NCBI RefSeq assembly: GCF_003268475.1
Contig: NZ_MCIF01000002.1
Span: forward strand, 822,015-886,014
Length of the DNA stretch: 64,000 nucleotides
Reading direction: 5' to 3'
Origin: Thermogemmatispora tikiterensis
GTDB taxonomy: Bacteria; Chloroflexota; Ktedonobacteria; Ktedonobacterales; Ktedonobacteraceae
Within the stretch, counting starts at the first letter, position 1; each line of letters opens with the position of its first letter. A model generated the notes under the pieces. It did no database searches. It was not told where the DNA came from and saw nothing but the letters and a program-made list of their open reading frames with translations. The position numbers and the translations under genes were made by a program. This document shows positions 62,175 to 64,000 of the stretch, in pieces.

Positions 62175-63635
62175 TTAGCCCTTGACGACGATGATCGGGC
62201 GTAGTCGCACTACGAGCCTGGCCAGGCCGGCGTTGTGAACGACGCGCACCACCTGCTCGGCGTCCTTATAAGCCAAAGGCGCCTCTTCAGCCAGCAGGCC
62301 CTTGCTGTGCACCCGCACCGCGATGCCTTTCGCCTCCAACTGGGCCATCAAGTCTTTGCTGCTGATAGCTTTCTTGGCAGCCGTCCGGCTGCGCTGGCGT
62401 CCGGCGCCGTGGCAGGTTGTCCCAAAGCTCTGCTCCATCGAGCCAGGGGCACCGACGAGGACGAACGAGTAGCGTCCCATGTCGCCCGGGATCAGCACCG
62501 GCTGGCCCACCGCGCGATACTTCTCAGGAACAGCAGGATGCCCGGCAGGAAAGGCGCGCGTGGCCCCTTTGCGATGGACGCAGACGCGCTGCAGCTCGCC
62601 GTTGATGCGGTACTCCTCAATCTTGGCGATATTATGACATACATCGTAGACCAGCGGCATCTCTGCAGGCCGCGCCTGGCGCCCGAAGACTCTGGAAAAA
62701 GCCTGGCGCACGCCGTGCATGAGTAACTGGCGGTTGGCCCAGGCAAAGTTTGCCCCGCAGGCCATAGCCCCCAGATAGGATTTGCCCAGATCCGAGCGCA
62801 GCGGCAGACAGGCCAGCTGTCGATCGACAAGCTTGAAGCCAAAGTCCTTCTGCTTGCTCTCAGCAACGCGAATGTAATCCTCGGCAATCTGGTGCCCAAA
62901 TCCCCGGGACCCGCAGTGAATGGTCGTCACGACCTGGTCCTTGTAGAGGCCAAGTGCTCGCGCCGCCTCTTCGTCGTAGATGTAATCGACGACCTGGACC
63001 TCGCAGAAGTGATTACCGGCGCCCAGGCTCCCGAGCTGGTTGACGCCGCGCTGGATGGCCGTCGTTGAGACGGCTTCAGGACTGGCTCCCGTCAAACAGC
63101 CTCCTTCCTCGGTGACTTCCAGGTCCTCCGGAAAGCCATAGCCCTGTTCCACAGCCCAGGCCGCCCCCCGCACCATAACCTCCCGCAGCTCTCTTTCGCT
63201 CAGGCTGCGCATGCCCTTGCCGCCCACACCCGAGGGCAGATGCTGGAAGAGTTCATCGGCCAGGCGATCGGCCTTCCCTTTCACTTCCTGATAGCTCAGA
63301 CCCGTAGCAAGCAAGCGCACCCCACAGTTGATATCGAAGCCGATCCCTCCTGGGGAAACCACTCCTGTTTCAACATCGGTGGCAGCTACGCCCCCGACAG
63401 GGAAGCCATAGCCCCAATGGATATCAGGCATGGCCAGCGAGTAGCCGACAATGCCCGGCAGCGTGGCCACATTGGCTACCTGCTGCAGCGAGTTGTCCTG
63501 GCGAATCTGTTCGATGAGAACGTCATCGGCATAGACAATGCCCGGCACGCGCATCTCCGGCTGGTAGCTCTGGGGGATGCGCCAGCGATAGGCATCAATC
63601 CGCTGGAGAGGAACCTTCACCCCGGTATCGCTCAT
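62175..63635 (-). CDS. rtcB: RNA-splicing ligase RtcB
   Basis: GTP-dependent ligase joining RNA 2',3'-cyclic phosphate or 3'-phosphate ends to 5'-OH ends in RNA repair. Conserved blocks: GGVAATD and GGIGFDINCGVRLL (Mn-binding Asp and Cys), SLGAGNHFCEVQ, IHCGSRGFGHQ, the guanylated His in TTCHGAGRQRSR, and the C-terminal VRLRPIIVVKG. Length 486 aa. Start ATG 63635 with AAGGAGGG 8 nt upstream. No archease or RtcA/RtcR gene is visible on its 5' side up to the window end. The 15-mer CTGCCAACCAGCCAG occurs on both flanks of the gene (62075 and 63713). Confidence 0.95.
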   Translation of the reverse strand: MSDTGVKVPLQRIDAYRWRIPQSYQPEMRVPGIVYADDVLIEQIRQDNSLQQVANVATLPGIVGYSLAMPDIHWGYGFPVGGVAATDVETGVVSPGGIGFDINCGVRLLATGLSYQEVKGKADRLADELFQHLPSGVGGKGMRSLSERELREVMVRGAAWAVEQGYGFPEDLEVTEEGGCLTGASPEAVSTTAIQRGVNQLGSLGAGNHFCEVQVVDYIYDEEAARALGLYKDQVVTTIHCGSRGFGHQIAEDYIRVAESKQKDFGFKLVDRQLACLPLRSDLGKSYLGAMACGANFAWANRQLLMHGVRQAFSRVFGRQARPAEMPLVYDVCHNIAKIEEYRINGELQRVCVHRKGATRAFPAGHPAVPEKYRAVGQPVLIPGDMGRYSFVLVGAPGSMEQSFGTTCHGAGRQRSRTAAKKAISSKDLMAQLEAKGIAVRVHSKGLLAEEAPLAYKDAEQVVRVVHNAGLARLVVRLRPIIVVKG

Positions 63636-64000
63636 CGTGAATCCCTCCTTGCTCTTCTTGTGCTTGCCTCAACTTTGCTTCAAAGGAGAAACGTGGGCTG
63701 CTTGCGCTGTTACTGCCAACCAGCCAGCGGTGGGATAGCGCGCGACAGTCCGTTCTTCGCTGGTCAACGACCTTTATGGAAGACGACGCCATTGGACCAG
63801 TCGAGTCCCGAGCACGGCACGGGGTCATTTGACAGGAGGGCCAAGGGATCGGTAGCAGTGAACAGCAAGGCACTCTCTCCCTCCTGCGAGCACCTGGCTA
63901 TGGATAGCTGAGGAGATAGCAGGGCCTGGGTGAGTGAAGCAGGAGAGCGACAGGCGCACACAGAGACGCGGTAGCGCTTCCGGCGAGCAGGGCCGAGGAC
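63636..64000. other. Region upstream of rtcB to the window end
   Basis: No gene recognised. It contains the second copy of CTGCCAACCAGCCAG (63713-63727), 78 bp before the rtcB start. Confidence 0.4.
63713..63727. repeat. 15-mer repeated on both sides of rtcB
   Basis: CTGCCAACCAGCCAG here and, identically, at 62075-62089; an inverted 14-nt partial copy lies at 62106-62119. CCAACCAGCC also occurs (inverted) at about 53217-53226. Confidence 0.5.

Noticed and set aside
1-64000. tRNA, rRNA, RNase P, tmRNA, SRP RNA, CRISPR arrays, IS elements
   Set aside because: Read through all intergenic stretches for T-loop-like GTTCGA motifs, regularly spaced repeats and transposase motifs; none found. A covariance-model scan would be decisive.

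Overview
The window is high-GC, densely coded chromosomal DNA of a thermophile-like bacterium. I see no rRNA, tRNA, CRISPR array, insertion sequence or phage gene. The gene set (chemoreceptor, GH43/GH3 plant-polysaccharide hydrolases, mannosyl-3-phosphoglycerate synthase, a form-II-type CoxMSL molybdoenzyme, FtsH, RtcB, many GT-C membrane glycosyltransferases) fits an aerobic heterotrophic Chloroflexota of the Ktedonobacteria/Thermogemmatispora kind. That assignment is inference from gene content and style; no marker gene was available to prove it.

Layout. 1-6.1 kb: a 5'-truncated chemoreceptor, then a minus-strand beta-xylosidase/beta-glucosidase pair. 6.3-20.5 kb: mostly plus-strand genes: a GT-C glycosyltransferase, a secreted protein with a duplicated glucosaminidase-like domain, an HTH/coiled-coil protein, mannosyl-3-phosphoglycerate synthase, a zinc alcohol dehydrogenase (convergent with and overlapping a TetR regulator), a uracil-type permease, a threonine dehydratase and a second, paralogous GT-C enzyme. 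20.6-26.6 kb: a zinc-ribbon membrane protein and a coxM-coxS-coxL cluster with its own promoter. 26.8-32.3 kb: an alpha/beta hydrolase and a MoxR ATPase / VWA protein / rsmG operon.

33-39.8 kb: an APC transporter / small membrane protein / membrane-anchored universal stress protein operon, a small secreted protein and a KdpDE-like two-component pair lacking the KdpD N-terminal sensor module. 40-46.6 kb: a lipoprotein esterase, a GlsB-family membrane protein, a beta-propeller lipoprotein with an apparently leaderless start, a tiny acidic protein, coaE and a caspase-TPR-membrane protein. 46.6-53.8 kb: an ABC-F ATPase, an orotate phosphoribosyltransferase-like gene, an nfeD-slipin operon and a 1-Cys peroxiredoxin. 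54-63.6 kb: a GT87-type membrane enzyme, Hsp20, a metallophosphoesterase-fold protein that has lost its metal ligands, FtsH, a large uncharacterised repeat protein expressed divergently from FtsH, and RtcB.

Several promoters match the housekeeping consensus well (TTGACR, 17 bp, TATACT/TATAGA). Gene ends, especially convergent ones, carry strong inverted repeats that mostly lack a U-tract. Most starts were set by a Shine-Dalgarno match (AAGGAGG-like) and are often internal to the longest open frame.
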